A stretch of 45,109 nt of DNA from an uncultured Caryophanales bacterium (GCA_946626345.1 CAMOUB010000002.1:1-45109); one strand, 5' to 3'; shown: positions 1-8,151, counted from the stretch's first letter. Program-made: numbers and translations. The notes: generated by a model from the sequence alone, not told the origin.

Positions 1-29
1 AGGCCTAAAAATAATCTCTTCTTTTTCAT
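1..29 (-). CDS. Partial gene: N-terminus of a probable secreted or membrane protein
   Basis: Only the first nine codons lie in the window (MKKKRLFLG). An ATG is preceded by a good ribosome site (AAAGGAG, about 6 bases upstream). The basic start followed by hydrophobic residues looks like the beginning of a signal peptide or first membrane segment. The rest of the gene lies beyond the left edge, so no function can be given. A cre-like palindrome sits about 36 bases upstream. Confidence 0.5.
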
Positions 30-64
30 TTTTTTCTCCTTTAAATTTCCTTTTCCTAGTGATT

Positions 65-78
65 TAAAAACGTTTTCA
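65..78. promoter_or_regulatory. cre-like operator upstream of the partial left-edge gene
   Basis: On the minus strand the site reads TGAAAACGTTTTTA, one mismatch from the catabolite-responsive consensus TGWAANCGNTNWCA bound by CcpA/LacI-family repressors. It lies in the leader of the left-edge gene, a normal place for such a site. AT-rich DNA produces near matches by chance, so this is tentative. Confidence 0.3.
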
Positions 79-130
79 TATCACTCACAACTTTTAAACA
101 ATTAATATTTATATTTTATTGGTAAAAAAT

Positions 131-163
131 AAAAAAACTTGAGATTTAATTTAAAATCCCAAG
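131..163 (-). terminator. Intrinsic terminator of the sigma/anti-sigma operon
   Basis: On the minus strand a 10-bp stem (CTTGGGATTT with AAATCTCAAG, one G-U pair) is followed by a run of seven T. It lies just after the anti-sigma stop codon. Confidence 0.75.
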
Positions 164-169
164 CTTTTT

Positions 170-1279
170 CTACTTTAAATATTCATTTTTAGAATTATTG
201 AATACATATTTATATGAATCTTCATCCTTAGATACAATAATATAATCAGAATCTCTAGATTGAATCTTACATTTTAAATAATCTTTTTCTGTTGGCTTAA
301 TGCTTCCTACTGATGTATATCCATTTTTAAATGATACTTCTCTTGTTTCAGATGTTTCTAAATCAATCTTTTGTTCAATAAATATTTCACGATCAATATT
401 ATTTATATCATCAGAATATGTATATGTATATTCACATCTATCCTTTTTGAATACTTCTTTTACCTTTACAGTTCTATTATTAGATAATGTAACTACATTA
501 ACATATTCAAAATATTTATTTGTTTTAGTTTCAACATATTTAAATGTTCCATTGAATTCATATTCAGAAGCTTCTATTACTACTACACCATTTACACTTG
601 AATCACTCTTATAATTTGCTTCGCCAACATTCTTTTCACCAAGAATTATTTCATCTAAATAAATATCATAATTAAAATCTTTAGCTCTAACTTCTATTTT
701 CTTAGAATATTCAAATGATTCATTATTATTATTTTTCTTTATACAAGTAGGTTCTTCTCTTAAGCCATACATTGCTTCAATAGTTGGCATATATAAAGAT
801 AAGTCATTAACTAATTGATTTTCTTCTGATTCTGTCATTCTTGGTTTAGATGCATCATCTAATATAACATTATCATATGTTAATTTATCAAATGTATTTG
901 CAGCAGTTATGATATTATAAACATCATGTGATTCCATCATGCTCATAAATTCCATTGCTTCTTCATATGAAATATTAGAAAAATCAAATGAATCATCTAC
1001 AGTTTCTATTGGTGTAATTGGATCAACTGTTTTTCCTGGATTTTTACCATTACTATTTTTTACGCTATTTGTAATAAATGGAATGGATAGACCAAGTAAG
1101 AATACTGCAGTTAATGGAATTGCACTTAGTAATACAGGAACCCATCTTGGCTTTTTACTTACTGTATCTGTTGGAACTAATACTTTAGATGTATCAACTT
1201 TATTTATAATATTAGAAGATAAATCATGAATTTCTTGCTTATTTGAAGCATTAATTAATCTCTCTTTAATCTTATTCAT
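170..1279 (-). CDS. Anti-sigma-factor-like single-pass membrane protein
   Basis: A 369-residue protein with a short cytoplasmic N-terminus (about residues 1-45), one membrane segment (about 47-70, with WVPVLLSAIPLTAVFLLG) and a large outward-facing domain of about 295 residues. Its start overlaps the end of the upstream ECF sigma gene by 8 bases, the usual arrangement for a translationally coupled sigma/anti-sigma pair, so it most likely holds that sigma factor inactive at the membrane until a surface signal arrives. No zinc anti-sigma motif is evident and I do not recognise the outer domain. The role rests on topology and gene order rather than on sequence similarity. It is the last gene of the operon, before a terminator. 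Confidence 0.65.
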   Translation of the reverse strand: MNKIKERLINASNKQEIHDLSSNIINKVDTSKVLVPTDTVSKKPRWVPVLLSAIPLTAVFLLGLSIPFITNSVKNSNGKNPGKTVDPITPIETVDDSFDFSNISYEEAMEFMSMMESHDVYNIITAANTFDKLTYDNVILDDASKPRMTESEENQLVNDLSLYMPTIEAMYGLREEPTCIKKNNNNESFEYSKKIEVRAKDFNYDIYLDEIILGEKNVGEANYKSDSSVNGVVVIEASEYEFNGTFKYVETKTNKYFEYVNVVTLSNNRTVKVKEVFKKDRCEYTYTYSDDINNIDREIFIEQKIDLETSETREVSFKNGYTSVGSIKPTEKDYLKCKIQSRDSDYIIVSKDEDSYKYVFNNSKNEYLK

Positions 1280-1799
1280 CTAAAGCACCTGCCTTCCTTT
1301 TTAATTCTTTAATAGCTTTATTGTATATCCAAAGGACAGTACCTAATGGCTTATTAACAATTTTAGCTATTTCTCTAAACTTTAAATCATTGATAATATG
1401 TAAGACTACTATTTCTCTAGATTGGTCATCTAGATCCTTTAGCATTTCTAATGCTTCTATTTCTTTATAGTCTTTTTTATTATCTGGTGCCGCAACATAA
1501 TCTATAACATCTTCATCATGAACTAATCTCTTTTCACGATTATAATAATTAATAGCTATATTATGAGCTATTGTAGATAAATACGCATTGATGCTTGTTT
1601 TGCTTTGATATTTACTTATATTTTCTAAAAATTTAACATAAGTATCTTGCATCAAATCATCAATTGTTGAATTATCCTTAACTATTGCAGCGATTGCGAA
1701 GAATACTGACTTTTTAGTTGAATTATAAAATTCATCAAAATGACGATAATTAGCTACACGAAGTTCTTCTATGATATCATCTATTGTCATTCTCTTCAC
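1272..1799 (-). CDS. ECF-type RNA polymerase sigma factor
   Basis: 175 residues, typical length for an extracytoplasmic-function sigma-70 factor. Region 2 spans about residues 22-90, with the core-binding stretch DDLMQDTYVKFLENI and the -10-reading helix AYLSTIAHNIAINYYNREKR. Region 4 spans about 115-168 and ends in a helix-turn-helix (FREIAKIVNKPLGTVLWIYNKAIKELK). Region 3 is absent, as expected for this group. It overlaps the following anti-sigma gene by 8 bases. The target genes cannot be read from the window. The adjacent transglutaminase-like lipoprotein is read in the same direction but has its own terminator, so it is probably a separate unit. Confidence 0.92.
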   Translation of the reverse strand: MKRMTIDDIIEELRVANYRHFDEFYNSTKKSVFFAIAAIVKDNSTIDDLMQDTYVKFLENISKYQSKTSINAYLSTIAHNIAINYYNREKRLVHDEDVIDYVAAPDNKKDYKEIEALEMLKDLDDQSREIVVLHIINDLKFREIAKIVNKPLGTVLWIYNKAIKELKRKAGALDE

Positions 1800-1884
1800 A
1801 TCCTTTTAACAAATTTATAATAGCGTTTATTGGTAAATCATAAAATATTTTAACATATTTAATATTTTTTTTAAAGAAATAAAA

Positions 1885-1903
1885 AACCAGCACTAGGCTG
1901 GTT
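1885..1903 (-). terminator. Intrinsic terminator after the transglutaminase-like lipoprotein
   Basis: A perfect 7-bp stem (AACCAGC/GCTGGTT) with a 5-base loop, followed on the minus strand by TTTTTTATTTC, directly after the stop codon of the lipoprotein gene. Confidence 0.85.
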
Positions 1904-1908
1904 AAATG

Positions 1909-3063
1909 TTAATAAACTAAATTAGATGTTGCTAAAGTAGGTATATTATATAAATATTGAATACCATAATCCATATTACCTACATTAGATAATAAAACAT
2001 GTGAATTAGTAAAATCACTATCTACTTTTCCAAAATATTCATAAGATAGTTTTGGTGTTAATACATGGTTATAATAATATATTGGATCATCCCATGTTAG
2101 ATCAAATCCATACCATAAATTATTAAGCTTTACATAATTCCAAGCATGTGATTCTGAGTGGCTACCATCTACTCCATATCCTGAGCCAAATGCACATTCT
2201 ATATTATTTTTACCTAATAAATATTGGAATGATTTAGCATATGATTCACATACACCTTTTCCTTTTGTCATAATACCAATTATATTATGAGAATATGATG
2301 AATCATCAGCTGTTACGCCATCTTCTTTAAATGCATAAGATGAATTATTAATAATATAATCATGTATCTTTTTTACTTTTTCTATATCATTTTTACAATC
2401 TTTAATTTCTTCTTTTATTAAATTTTCATATGTTGTAATCTTTTGATTAAAATCTTGTCTTACTGATGCTAGATGATAATCTTCATCACATATTAATTGT
2501 AAATATTGACTAGTACCCTTTGATCCATTTAATAATAAATTATCTAAGAAATAGAATTCAGGATAATCTAAAGATACTGTTTTATAAATAGCTGCCGCTT
2601 CATTATAAGATAGATTATATTTAGAGAAATTAACATTATTATCAATAATATAATAATCACCTGATGTGCTATCTCCAAATACAATATGAGTTGTCTCTAA
2701 ATCAGTATTTGATGAGTAGAAAGTATTAAGTGAATTATATACATCTTTATAAAAAGAAATATATTTATCCTTTTTTTCATATTTTAATAAATCAGAATAA
2801 CCATACATTATAAATTCATCATCATCAGAATCTGTTGATGAAGTTGACTCTTCTGTTATATCTTCTTTTGTAGTTTCAGTTGGGATATCTATAGATGATT
2901 CAGTTGTATCTTTTGGTGTATCACTTTCTGTAGTTGTTGTAGGTTCTACAGATTCAGAATCTATTTCTTCAATAGAAAACATATCCTCAAAAAAGCTACA
3001 TGATGCAAGTGAAAATGCGCCTAAAATTCCCATACTTAAAATAATACATTTTTTTAATTTCAT
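1909..3063 (-). CDS. Transglutaminase-like surface lipoprotein
   Basis: 384 residues. A lipoprotein signal ends in LASC (Cys22), followed by a Thr/Ser/Glu/Asp-rich spacer (about 33-82) that would hold the domain away from the membrane. The C-terminal half carries a transglutaminase/protease-like fold. Candidate catalytic residues are Cys272 (in GKGVCESYAKSF), His306 (in ESHAWNYVKL) and Asp321 or Asp325 (in GFDLTWDDP). In this superfamily such proteins act on proteins or peptidoglycan peptides, as cross-linkers or proteases, on the cell surface. The substrate is unknown. It is transcribed alone, with its own terminator, next to the ECF sigma pair. Confidence 0.82.
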   Translation of the reverse strand: MKLKKCIILSMGILGAFSLASCSFFEDMFSIEEIDSESVEPTTTTESDTPKDTTESSIDIPTETTKEDITEESTSSTDSDDDEFIMYGYSDLLKYEKKDKYISFYKDVYNSLNTFYSSNTDLETTHIVFGDSTSGDYYIIDNNVNFSKYNLSYNEAAAIYKTVSLDYPEFYFLDNLLLNGSKGTSQYLQLICDEDYHLASVRQDFNQKITTYENLIKEEIKDCKNDIEKVKKIHDYIINNSSYAFKEDGVTADDSSYSHNIIGIMTKGKGVCESYAKSFQYLLGKNNIECAFGSGYGVDGSHSESHAWNYVKLNNLWYGFDLTWDDPIYYYNHVLTPKLSYEYFGKVDSDFTNSHVLLSNVGNMDYGIQYLYNIPTLATSNLVY

Positions 3064-3125
3064 GCTATCACAATCCTTTAATTAATTTTATCACAACATT
3101 TTGTTAATATAAATATTAAAATTTC

Positions 3126-3154
3126 TTGTAATCTATTTTTGAATTAACTATAAT
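3126..3154 (+). promoter_or_regulatory. Sigma-A promoter of the pepT operon
   Basis: TTGTAA (3126-3131), a 17-base spacer and a perfect TATAAT (3149-3154), 28 bases before the pepT start. Confidence 0.7.
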
Positions 3155-3182
3155 CAAAATAGGGAGTATTTCGAGGTGTAAA

Positions 3183-4385
3183 ATGGAATTATTAGATTAT
3201 TTTTTAAAGTATGTTAAGATTGATACTATGTCTGCTGAAAATACAGATACTATCCCTTCAACAAATAAGCAATTTGATTTAGCAAAAGTACTTGCTAAAG
3301 ACCTAGAAGACTTAGGATTAGAAAATATAAAGATTTCTAAAAATTGTATTGTAACTGCAGTATTAAAATCAAATTGTAATTCAAAATTAAAAATTGGATT
3401 TTTAGCTCATATGGATACAATTCCTGGCTTTTCAGGTACAAATGTAAAACCAAATATTATTAAAAATTATGATGGGAATATAATTAAATTAAATAAAATT
3501 GAGTTAAATCCAAAGCAATTTCCTTTCCTATTAGATTTAAAAGGTAAAACATTAATTACCACAGATGGTACTACTGTTTTAGGAGCTGATGACAAAGCTG
3601 GTATTGCAAACATTATGGCAATGCTTAAATATTATAAGGATAATAAAGATATTAAGCATGTTAATATTCATATAGCATTCACACCAGATGAAGAAATTGG
3701 GGCAGGTATTCAGGCATTTGATACAAAAGCATTTGATGCTGATTATGCATATACAGTTGATGGTGGATATTATAATGAAATTAATTATGAAAACTTCAAT
3801 GCTGCATCATGTAATGTTAAAATTCATGGATTAGATATTCATCCTGGTTCTGCAAAAGGACAAATGAAAAACGCATCATTAATATTAATGGAATTCAATT
3901 CATTATTACCTGTAAATGAAAGACCTGAATATACAGATATGTATGATGGATTTAATCATTTATGTGAAATGAAAGGTGCTGTAGGAGAGGCTATTGCTTC
4001 ATATATATTAAGAAATCATTCATTAAAATTATTAGAAAAACAAAAAAATGATTTCATAAATGCATGTGAATTCATCAATAAAAAATATGGCAAAGGTACA
4101 TGTGAAATTGAATTAAAGGATTCATATCTAAATATGAAAGAATTAATTGATAAAGACCCAAGATGTATTGATAGAGCAATCAATGCTATTAAAAATTTAG
4201 GATTCACTCCTTCTTTCTTGCCAATTAGAGGTGGAACTGATGGAGCTTGGTTAACTCAAATGGGATTAAATACACCAAATTTAGGTACTGGTGGCTATAA
4301 TTGTCATGGTCCATATGAATTCGCGTGCTTAGAAGAAATGGAAAATGTAGTAAAAATTTTAATTGAAATTGCAAAAGAAAGATAG
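3183..4385 (+). CDS. pepT: Peptidase T (tripeptide aminopeptidase)
   Basis: 400 residues, the normal length for PepT, a cytoplasmic M20-family di-zinc enzyme that removes the N-terminal residue from tripeptides. The metal-site signatures are in order: His76 and Asp78 (AHMDTIPG), Asp136 (LGADDKAG), the catalytic Glu170/Glu171 (TPDEEIGAG), Asp193 (TVDGG) and the C-terminal His375 (CHGPYE). A sigma-A promoter lies 28 bases upstream, and the ATG is preceded by a GAGGTG ribosome site. It is the first gene of a three-gene operon with an XRE regulator and a pyridoxal-type kinase; the next reading frame begins within 10 bases of its stop. Confidence 0.96.
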   Translation: MELLDYFLKYVKIDTMSAENTDTIPSTNKQFDLAKVLAKDLEDLGLENIKISKNCIVTAVLKSNCNSKLKIGFLAHMDTIPGFSGTNVKPNIIKNYDGNIIKLNKIELNPKQFPFLLDLKGKTLITTDGTTVLGADDKAGIANIMAMLKYYKDNKDIKHVNIHIAFTPDEEIGAGIQAFDTKAFDADYAYTVDGGYYNEINYENFNAASCNVKIHGLDIHPGSAKGQMKNASLILMEFNSLLPVNERPEYTDMYDGFNHLCEMKGAVGEAIASYILRNHSLKLLEKQKNDFINACEFINKKYGKGTCEIELKDSYLNMKELIDKDPRCIDRAINAIKNLGFTPSFLPIRGGTDGAWLTQMGLNTPNLGTGGYNCHGPYEFACLEEMENVVKILIEIAKER

Positions 4386-4392
4386 TGATATA

Positions 4393-4920
4393 ATGGCCAA
4401 CAATTTAGGTAAGCTTAGAAAAGAATTTTCATTAACACAAGCTGATTTAGCAGCTCTTTTAGATACTTCTTCTACTAATATAGGATATTATGAACAAGAA
4501 AAAAGAGATTTCTCCACAAAGCTTTTAATTAAATTATCAGATATGTTTAAAGCATCAATTGATTATATACTAGGTATAAGAGATGATGGTATTTATGTAT
4601 ATTATGAAGGTGATAATATAATTGAATATAAAATTAGTGAAGAAAAGCTTAACGAATATCTTAAGAAAAAAGTTATTTATTATAAAGATGATAGCTATAG
4701 AAGATATATAAATATTAATGAATTATTAGGACTTAAAAGTGCGTCTAATTTATCAAATCTTATGCAAAGCTTTAATAGCCTAACAGAATTAGAATCTTTA
4801 CTAGGTGAATTACCTATTCAATCTAGAGATGATTTAGATAGAATATATTCTTTAGAAAAAATAAAAGCTTTACCTATTGAAAAAATACATGCATTAAAAA
4901 AATTATTAGAATTCTTATAG
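4393..4920 (+). CDS. XRE-family HTH transcriptional regulator
   Basis: 175 residues from the chosen ATG (MANNLGKLRKEF). A TTG further upstream, inside pepT, would add ten residues but makes the helix-turn-helix start unnaturally late. Residues 4-60 form a Cro/C1-type domain (LTQADLAALLDTSSTNIGYYE). The remaining 110 residues are not recognised and probably mediate dimerisation or ligand sensing. It sits between pepT and a vitamin B6 kinase gene, whose ribosome site overlaps its stop codon. It may control this operon, but no operator is evident. Confidence 0.85.
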   Translation: MANNLGKLRKEFSLTQADLAALLDTSSTNIGYYEQEKRDFSTKLLIKLSDMFKASIDYILGIRDDGIYVYYEGDNIIEYKISEEKLNEYLKKKVIYYKDDSYRRYININELLGLKSASNLSNLMQSFNSLTELESLLGELPIQSRDDLDRIYSLEKIKALPIEKIHALKKLLEFL

Positions 4921-4932
4921 GAGGATATTTTT

Positions 4933-5754
4933 ATGGAAACTAAAAAAGTATTAAGTATTCAAGATATTTCATGTTATGGACAGTGCTCACTAACTGTTGC
5001 CTTACCTATATTAAGTCATTATGGATTAGAAACTGCTATACTTCCATCGGCAATATTATCTACTCACACATCAGGATTTGAAAATTTTACATTTCATGAC
5101 CTAACAGATGAAATGCCAAAAATTATCGAACACTGGGTAACTGAGCATATTACATTTGATTGTATATATACAGGATATATTGGATGCCGTAAGCAATTTG
5201 ATATTATATTAGATAATAAACATAAGCTATTAAAGGATGGAGGCTTATTTATAGTAGATCCTGCCATGGCTGATAATGGTGCATTATATCCAGGCTTAGA
5301 TGAATTTATAGTTCTTGGTATGAAAAAGATGTGTATGTATGCTGATTATATTTTACCTAATGTAACTGAAGCATGTTTATTAACAGGCATTGAATATAAA
5401 GAGCCTAAAGATCAAACTATAGAATATTATAATAATTTGTTAACTGAATTATATAGACTTGGAGCTAAAAATATAATTCTTACAGGAGTCCTAGATGGTC
5501 CTGATACAATTGGTGCGATTGGATTTGATGGAATTACAAGAACTACTATCCTAAAAGAAAAAATGGAAAAATCTTACCATGGCACAGGAGATATATTCTC
5601 AAGTGTAGTTGTTGCAGATATATTAAATGGTAAATCAATGAAAGAAACACTACATCACGCTACTGATTTTATTATAGAAGCTATTGAAGAAACAATTGAT
5701 GATCCAAATCATAATTATGGTGTAAAATTTGAACAAATATTAAAAAGAGAGTAA
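4933..5754 (+). CDS. Pyridoxal/pyridoxamine kinase (PdxY-like, ribokinase fold)
   Basis: 273 residues. It matches the PdxK/PdxY branch of the ribokinase superfamily, which phosphorylates pyridoxal or pyridoxamine in the B6 salvage pathway. Visible signatures are the N-terminal SIQDISCYGQCSLTVALPIL, the middle VDPAMADNG and ILPNVTEACLLTG blocks, and the C-terminal anion-hole/catalytic motif HGTGDIFSS. A strong ribosome site (AGGAGGA) overlaps the stop of the preceding regulator gene, so the two are probably coupled. The gene converges on bioY with only 2 bases between stop codons. Confidence 0.88.
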   Translation: METKKVLSIQDISCYGQCSLTVALPILSHYGLETAILPSAILSTHTSGFENFTFHDLTDEMPKIIEHWVTEHITFDCIYTGYIGCRKQFDIILDNKHKLLKDGGLFIVDPAMADNGALYPGLDEFIVLGMKKMCMYADYILPNVTEACLLTGIEYKEPKDQTIEYYNNLLTELYRLGAKNIILTGVLDGPDTIGAIGFDGITRTTILKEKMEKSYHGTGDIFSSVVVADILNGKSMKETLHHATDFIIEAIEETIDDPNHNYGVKFEQILKRE

Positions 5755-5769
5755 AACTAGTTTACTCTC
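5741..5769 (-). terminator. bioY terminator, located inside the 3' end of the kinase gene
   Basis: A perfect 9-bp stem (GAGAGTAAA/TTTACTCTC, 5747-5769) with a 5-base loop, followed on the minus strand by TTTTTAA. The hairpin spans both stop codons. Confidence 0.7.
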
Positions 5770-6335
5770 TCATTGAAGAGCTTAGGCTCTTCTTTTTCTT
5801 CTTTATAAATAATTACTTTCAATCTTGAATAAATAATACAAGATAATATTACAGTAAATATATCTTTAATAATAAATGGTAATACACCAATTTGTAATAT
5901 ATTTAATAAATCTTTATTTACGCCCTTATAATAATTAAATATTATATACATATAAGATACACCACATACATTAATTATTAAAAGGCCAACCATACTTAAT
6001 ATATATTTTAAATAGAATTTATTAGATTTAGATGCTATACCTATAATAGGTGCAGATACTAAAAATCCTATTATAAATCCAAATGATGGCATATAAATAT
6101 AAGCTATACCTCCACCTGATGAAAATACAGGAATTCCAATTAATCCTAATATTATATATACTAAAAATACAATAAATGCTTTAAATGAACCTAATAATAA
6201 CGAAACAATAAATACAGAAAATGTTTGTAGTGTTAAAGGGATTGGCCCTATTTGAATATTTATTTTTGATGCAACAATAATTATAGCTAAAGATATAGCC
6301 ATAATACATAAATCTTTAATCTTTAACTTTTTCAT
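5757..6335 (-). CDS. bioY: Biotin ECF-transporter substrate-binding subunit BioY
   Basis: 192 residues, typical of BioY, the membrane S component that captures biotin for energy-coupling-factor transporters. It has about six membrane segments and the family motif IGPIPLTLQTFSV near the N-terminus, followed by a GGGIAYIYMPSFGFIIGF block. No energising EcfA/EcfT genes are in the window, so it presumably uses a shared module encoded elsewhere. The gene starts only 16 bases after an intrinsic terminator of the upstream gene and shows no promoter of its own, so expression may depend on read-through. A BirA operator was not found. Confidence 0.92.
   Translation of the reverse strand: MKKLKIKDLCIMAISLAIIIVASKINIQIGPIPLTLQTFSVFIVSLLLGSFKAFIVFLVYIILGLIGIPVFSSGGGIAYIYMPSFGFIIGFLVSAPIIGIASKSNKFYLKYILSMVGLLIINVCGVSYMYIIFNYYKGVNKDLLNILQIGVLPFIIKDIFTVILSCIIYSRLKVIIYKEEKEEPKLFNERVN
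5775..5800 (+). terminator. Terminator of the pepT operon, inside the 3' end of bioY
   Basis: A perfect 7-bp hairpin (GAAGAGC/GCTCTTC, 5775-5792) followed by TTTTTCTT on the plus strand, located in the last codons of the opposing bioY gene. Confidence 0.75.
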
Positions 6336-6350
6336 TATAACTCCAAAATA

Positions 6351-6372
6351 AAAATGCCCAAATGGGCATTTT
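6351..6372 (-). terminator. Intrinsic terminator between the two-TM protein gene and bioY
   Basis: A perfect 9-bp stem (AAAATGCCC/GGGCATTTT) with a 4-base loop, followed on the minus strand by TTTTTATTTTGG. The bioY ribosome site (TTTTGGAG) begins immediately after, leaving no room for a separate promoter, so the hairpin may act as a partial terminator or attenuator. Confidence 0.75.
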
Positions 6373-6373
6373 A

Positions 6374-7654
6374 TTATTCTTCAATGTCCTTTTTATCTTC
6401 TTTATTAGACATATCATCTATTTCATCAACATTTTTATTTTCTTCTATTTGTTTTACTTCAGGTTTATTTTTACCAGATTGATCATAAGCAAATGATTCA
6501 GGCTTTTGTTCAGGCTCTTTATTAACAATCTTAGCTCTAATAACAGTCTTTCTATCATTTCTAAAGATAAAGTCTCTAAGCTTTTGGAAATGGAATAATA
6601 AAACATAAATAACAAATAATACTAATACAACTAATGCTTCAATTCCAATTGTTCTCCATACTGCTTTAGCAACAACTGAACCAGTAAAGATTTCTTTTTC
6701 TTGTAATGCCATTTTAACATGACTATCAAATTTATTACCAGCCTTTAGGTCAGCATTGAAATTATCTAATGTATTATTGAATGTTTCAGTTTTCTTTTGA
6801 TATACTTCTTTAGATACTTCTATTTTATTTGTAATAGTGTATTTTTTAGCTAACTTATATGAATCATAATATGGAAGATAATCCTTATAAGCATTAAATA
6901 CTATTCCGGCTTGATCATCATTATAGAATAATTCATCGAAATTAAATCCAAAATTAATATTTGATTCAAATACTTTAGTCTTTTCATTATCAATAATATT
7001 AAATGATACAATGTCACCATCTAATTTTTCTTTAATAGCTTTAATAGTTTCTTCTGTAATTTGGAAATTATAAAAACCATATCTTGTTCTATCACTAATG
7101 AAATCTCTAGCATAATTTAAGGCATATTCACTAATAGATTTTGGCTTAGTATTATAGAATTCAGCATTAGAATTTGCAGAAATTCTAAATGGGAATAAAT
7201 AAGTTAATGCATTACCATTATCATCTAGCTTTGATGATACAAATTCAATGCCTGTTGAATTAACCTTTATATTATTATCTTCTAATGTATCAGCTGATGA
7301 GAATTTTGAATTAAAGATATAAAAATTATATGCCTTATTAAAGCCATGATATAATACACCTTTTTTCTCAGTTTCATCAGGGTAATATAAGAAATTATTT
7401 TCAGCAGCTGATGCTGATACAATTAATTTTAAATCATCCTTTGATTCATCTACTGATGGAATGTCATAATATAAGCCACCAAATAGAACTTGAATATTTT
7501 CATAGTCTTTTGCTGCAATATAATCATTTGTTAATTTAATAATATGATCGCCCTTTGCAGTATTAAAGAATATCATACCTGTAAAAATACAGATTATTGC
7601 TGCAAAAGAAATATATAAAACTTTTATAATAAGTTTACCAGTTTTATTTCCCAT
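6374..7654 (-). CDS. Unknown membrane protein with two TM segments and a charged tail
   Basis: 426 residues, family not recognised. One membrane segment lies near the N-terminus (about 9-31), followed by an outward-facing domain of about 300 residues. A second segment (about 336-358, IGIEALVVLVLFVIYVLLF) leads to a cytoplasmic tail of about 65 residues that is rich in Lys, Glu and Asp and ends acidic (MSNKEDKKDIEE). This topology resembles envelope scaffold or sensor proteins, but no catalytic motif is visible and no function should be assumed. It is followed by a terminator and bioY, and preceded by tRNA-His on the opposite strand. Confidence 0.8.
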   Translation of the reverse strand: MGNKTGKLIIKVLYISFAAIICIFTGMIFFNTAKGDHIIKLTNDYIAAKDYENIQVLFGGLYYDIPSVDESKDDLKLIVSASAAENNFLYYPDETEKKGVLYHGFNKAYNFYIFNSKFSSADTLEDNNIKVNSTGIEFVSSKLDDNGNALTYLFPFRISANSNAEFYNTKPKSISEYALNYARDFISDRTRYGFYNFQITEETIKAIKEKLDGDIVSFNIIDNEKTKVFESNINFGFNFDELFYNDDQAGIVFNAYKDYLPYYDSYKLAKKYTITNKIEVSKEVYQKKTETFNNTLDNFNADLKAGNKFDSHVKMALQEKEIFTGSVVAKAVWRTIGIEALVVLVLFVIYVLLFHFQKLRDFIFRNDRKTVIRAKIVNKEPEQKPESFAYDQSGKNKPEVKQIEENKNVDEIDDMSNKEDKKDIEE

Positions 7655-7729
7655 AAATTAATAATCCTTCCTAAAATAACGCTAACAAAAATATTGTATC
7701 ATTTTTTATTAAAAATTCAACCTTTTCAC

Positions 7730-7757
7730 TTTACAATTAATAAAAATTGTGTATAAT
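7730..7757 (+). promoter_or_regulatory. Promoter of tRNA-His
   Basis: TTTACA (7730-7735), a 16-base spacer and a perfect TATAAT (7752-7757), 24 bases before the tRNA. Confidence 0.75.
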
Positions 7758-7781
7758 ATTAACTGCACGTCAATTAAATAT

Positions 7782-7858
7782 GGCGCACATGGTGAAGTGG
7801 TTAACACATCGGATTGTGGCTCCGACACGCGCAGGTTCGATCCCTGTTGTGCGCCCCA
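7782..7858 (+). tRNA. tRNA-His (GTG anticodon)
   Basis: A complete cloverleaf. The 7-bp acceptor stem pairs GCGCACA with TGTGCGC, with the extra G at position -1 opposite C73 that is diagnostic of tRNA-His. The anticodon loop TTGTGGC gives GTG, the T-arm contains GGTTCGATCC, and CCA is encoded. A terminator hairpin follows. Confidence 0.97.
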
Positions 7859-7870
7859 ACGTGAATAATT

Positions 7871-7895
7871 AAAGCTTGGAAACAAGCTTTTTTTG
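7871..7895 (+). terminator. Terminator of tRNA-His
   Basis: A perfect 8-bp stem (AAAGCTTG/CAAGCTTT) with a GAAA tetraloop and a run of seven T in total from the stem end. Confidence 0.85.
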
Positions 7896-7910
7896 TTTTT
7901 ATAAGTAAAT

Positions 7911-8061
7911 TATAAAAAGAAAAAGCCTGAATAATTTCAGGCCCAACTCTTTTTTATAAAACGTACAATTATAAAAAAGAAAAGTTCCTATAAAGGAACA
8001 AGAAAAAGAAATGAAAATTTTTGAAAGCATTTATTAAAAATCGCGTTCGCTTTCATAACGC
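7911..8061 (-). ncRNA. Candidate small RNA (about 145 nt) between tRNA-His and the giant protein gene
   Basis: This 349-base gap has no credible protein gene but looks like a complete transcription unit on the minus strand. It has a promoter (8066-8095) and a leader that can fold as GCGTT(8043-8047)/AACGC(8057-8061) or, alternatively, GAAAGC(8024-8029)/GCTTTC(8049-8054). A GTTCC-GGAAC hairpin (7985-8000) follows, and the unit ends in a perfect 7-bp hairpin (GCCTGAA/TTCAGGC, 7925-7942) followed by TTTTTCTTTTT. A 22-codon frame starting near 8052 has no ribosome site. I do not recognise a known RNA family. Confidence 0.4.
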
Positions 8062-8065
8062 ACTT

Positions 8066-8134
8066 ATAATATACAATAAAATTTCAATATGTAAACTATA
8101 ATAGCGTTTACATGTTTTTTTGTAAATGTTTTCA
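8066..8134 (-). promoter_or_regulatory. Promoter with two cre-like palindromes upstream of the candidate small RNA
   Basis: On the minus strand: TTTACA (8090-8095), an 18-base spacer and TATTAT (8066-8071). Immediately upstream lie TGTAAACGCTATTA (8099-8112), one mismatch from the cre consensus, and TGTAAATGTTTTCA (8121-8134, plus-strand reading), also one mismatch. Paired near-cre sites suggest control by a LacI/CcpA-type regulator. Confidence 0.4.
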
Positions 8135-8151
8135 TAAATAAAAATGAAAAA

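Noticed and set aside
300-1229. Plus-strand open frames opposite the anti-sigma gene
   Set aside because: They have no ribosome sites, are low in complexity, and lie antisense to a well-supported gene.
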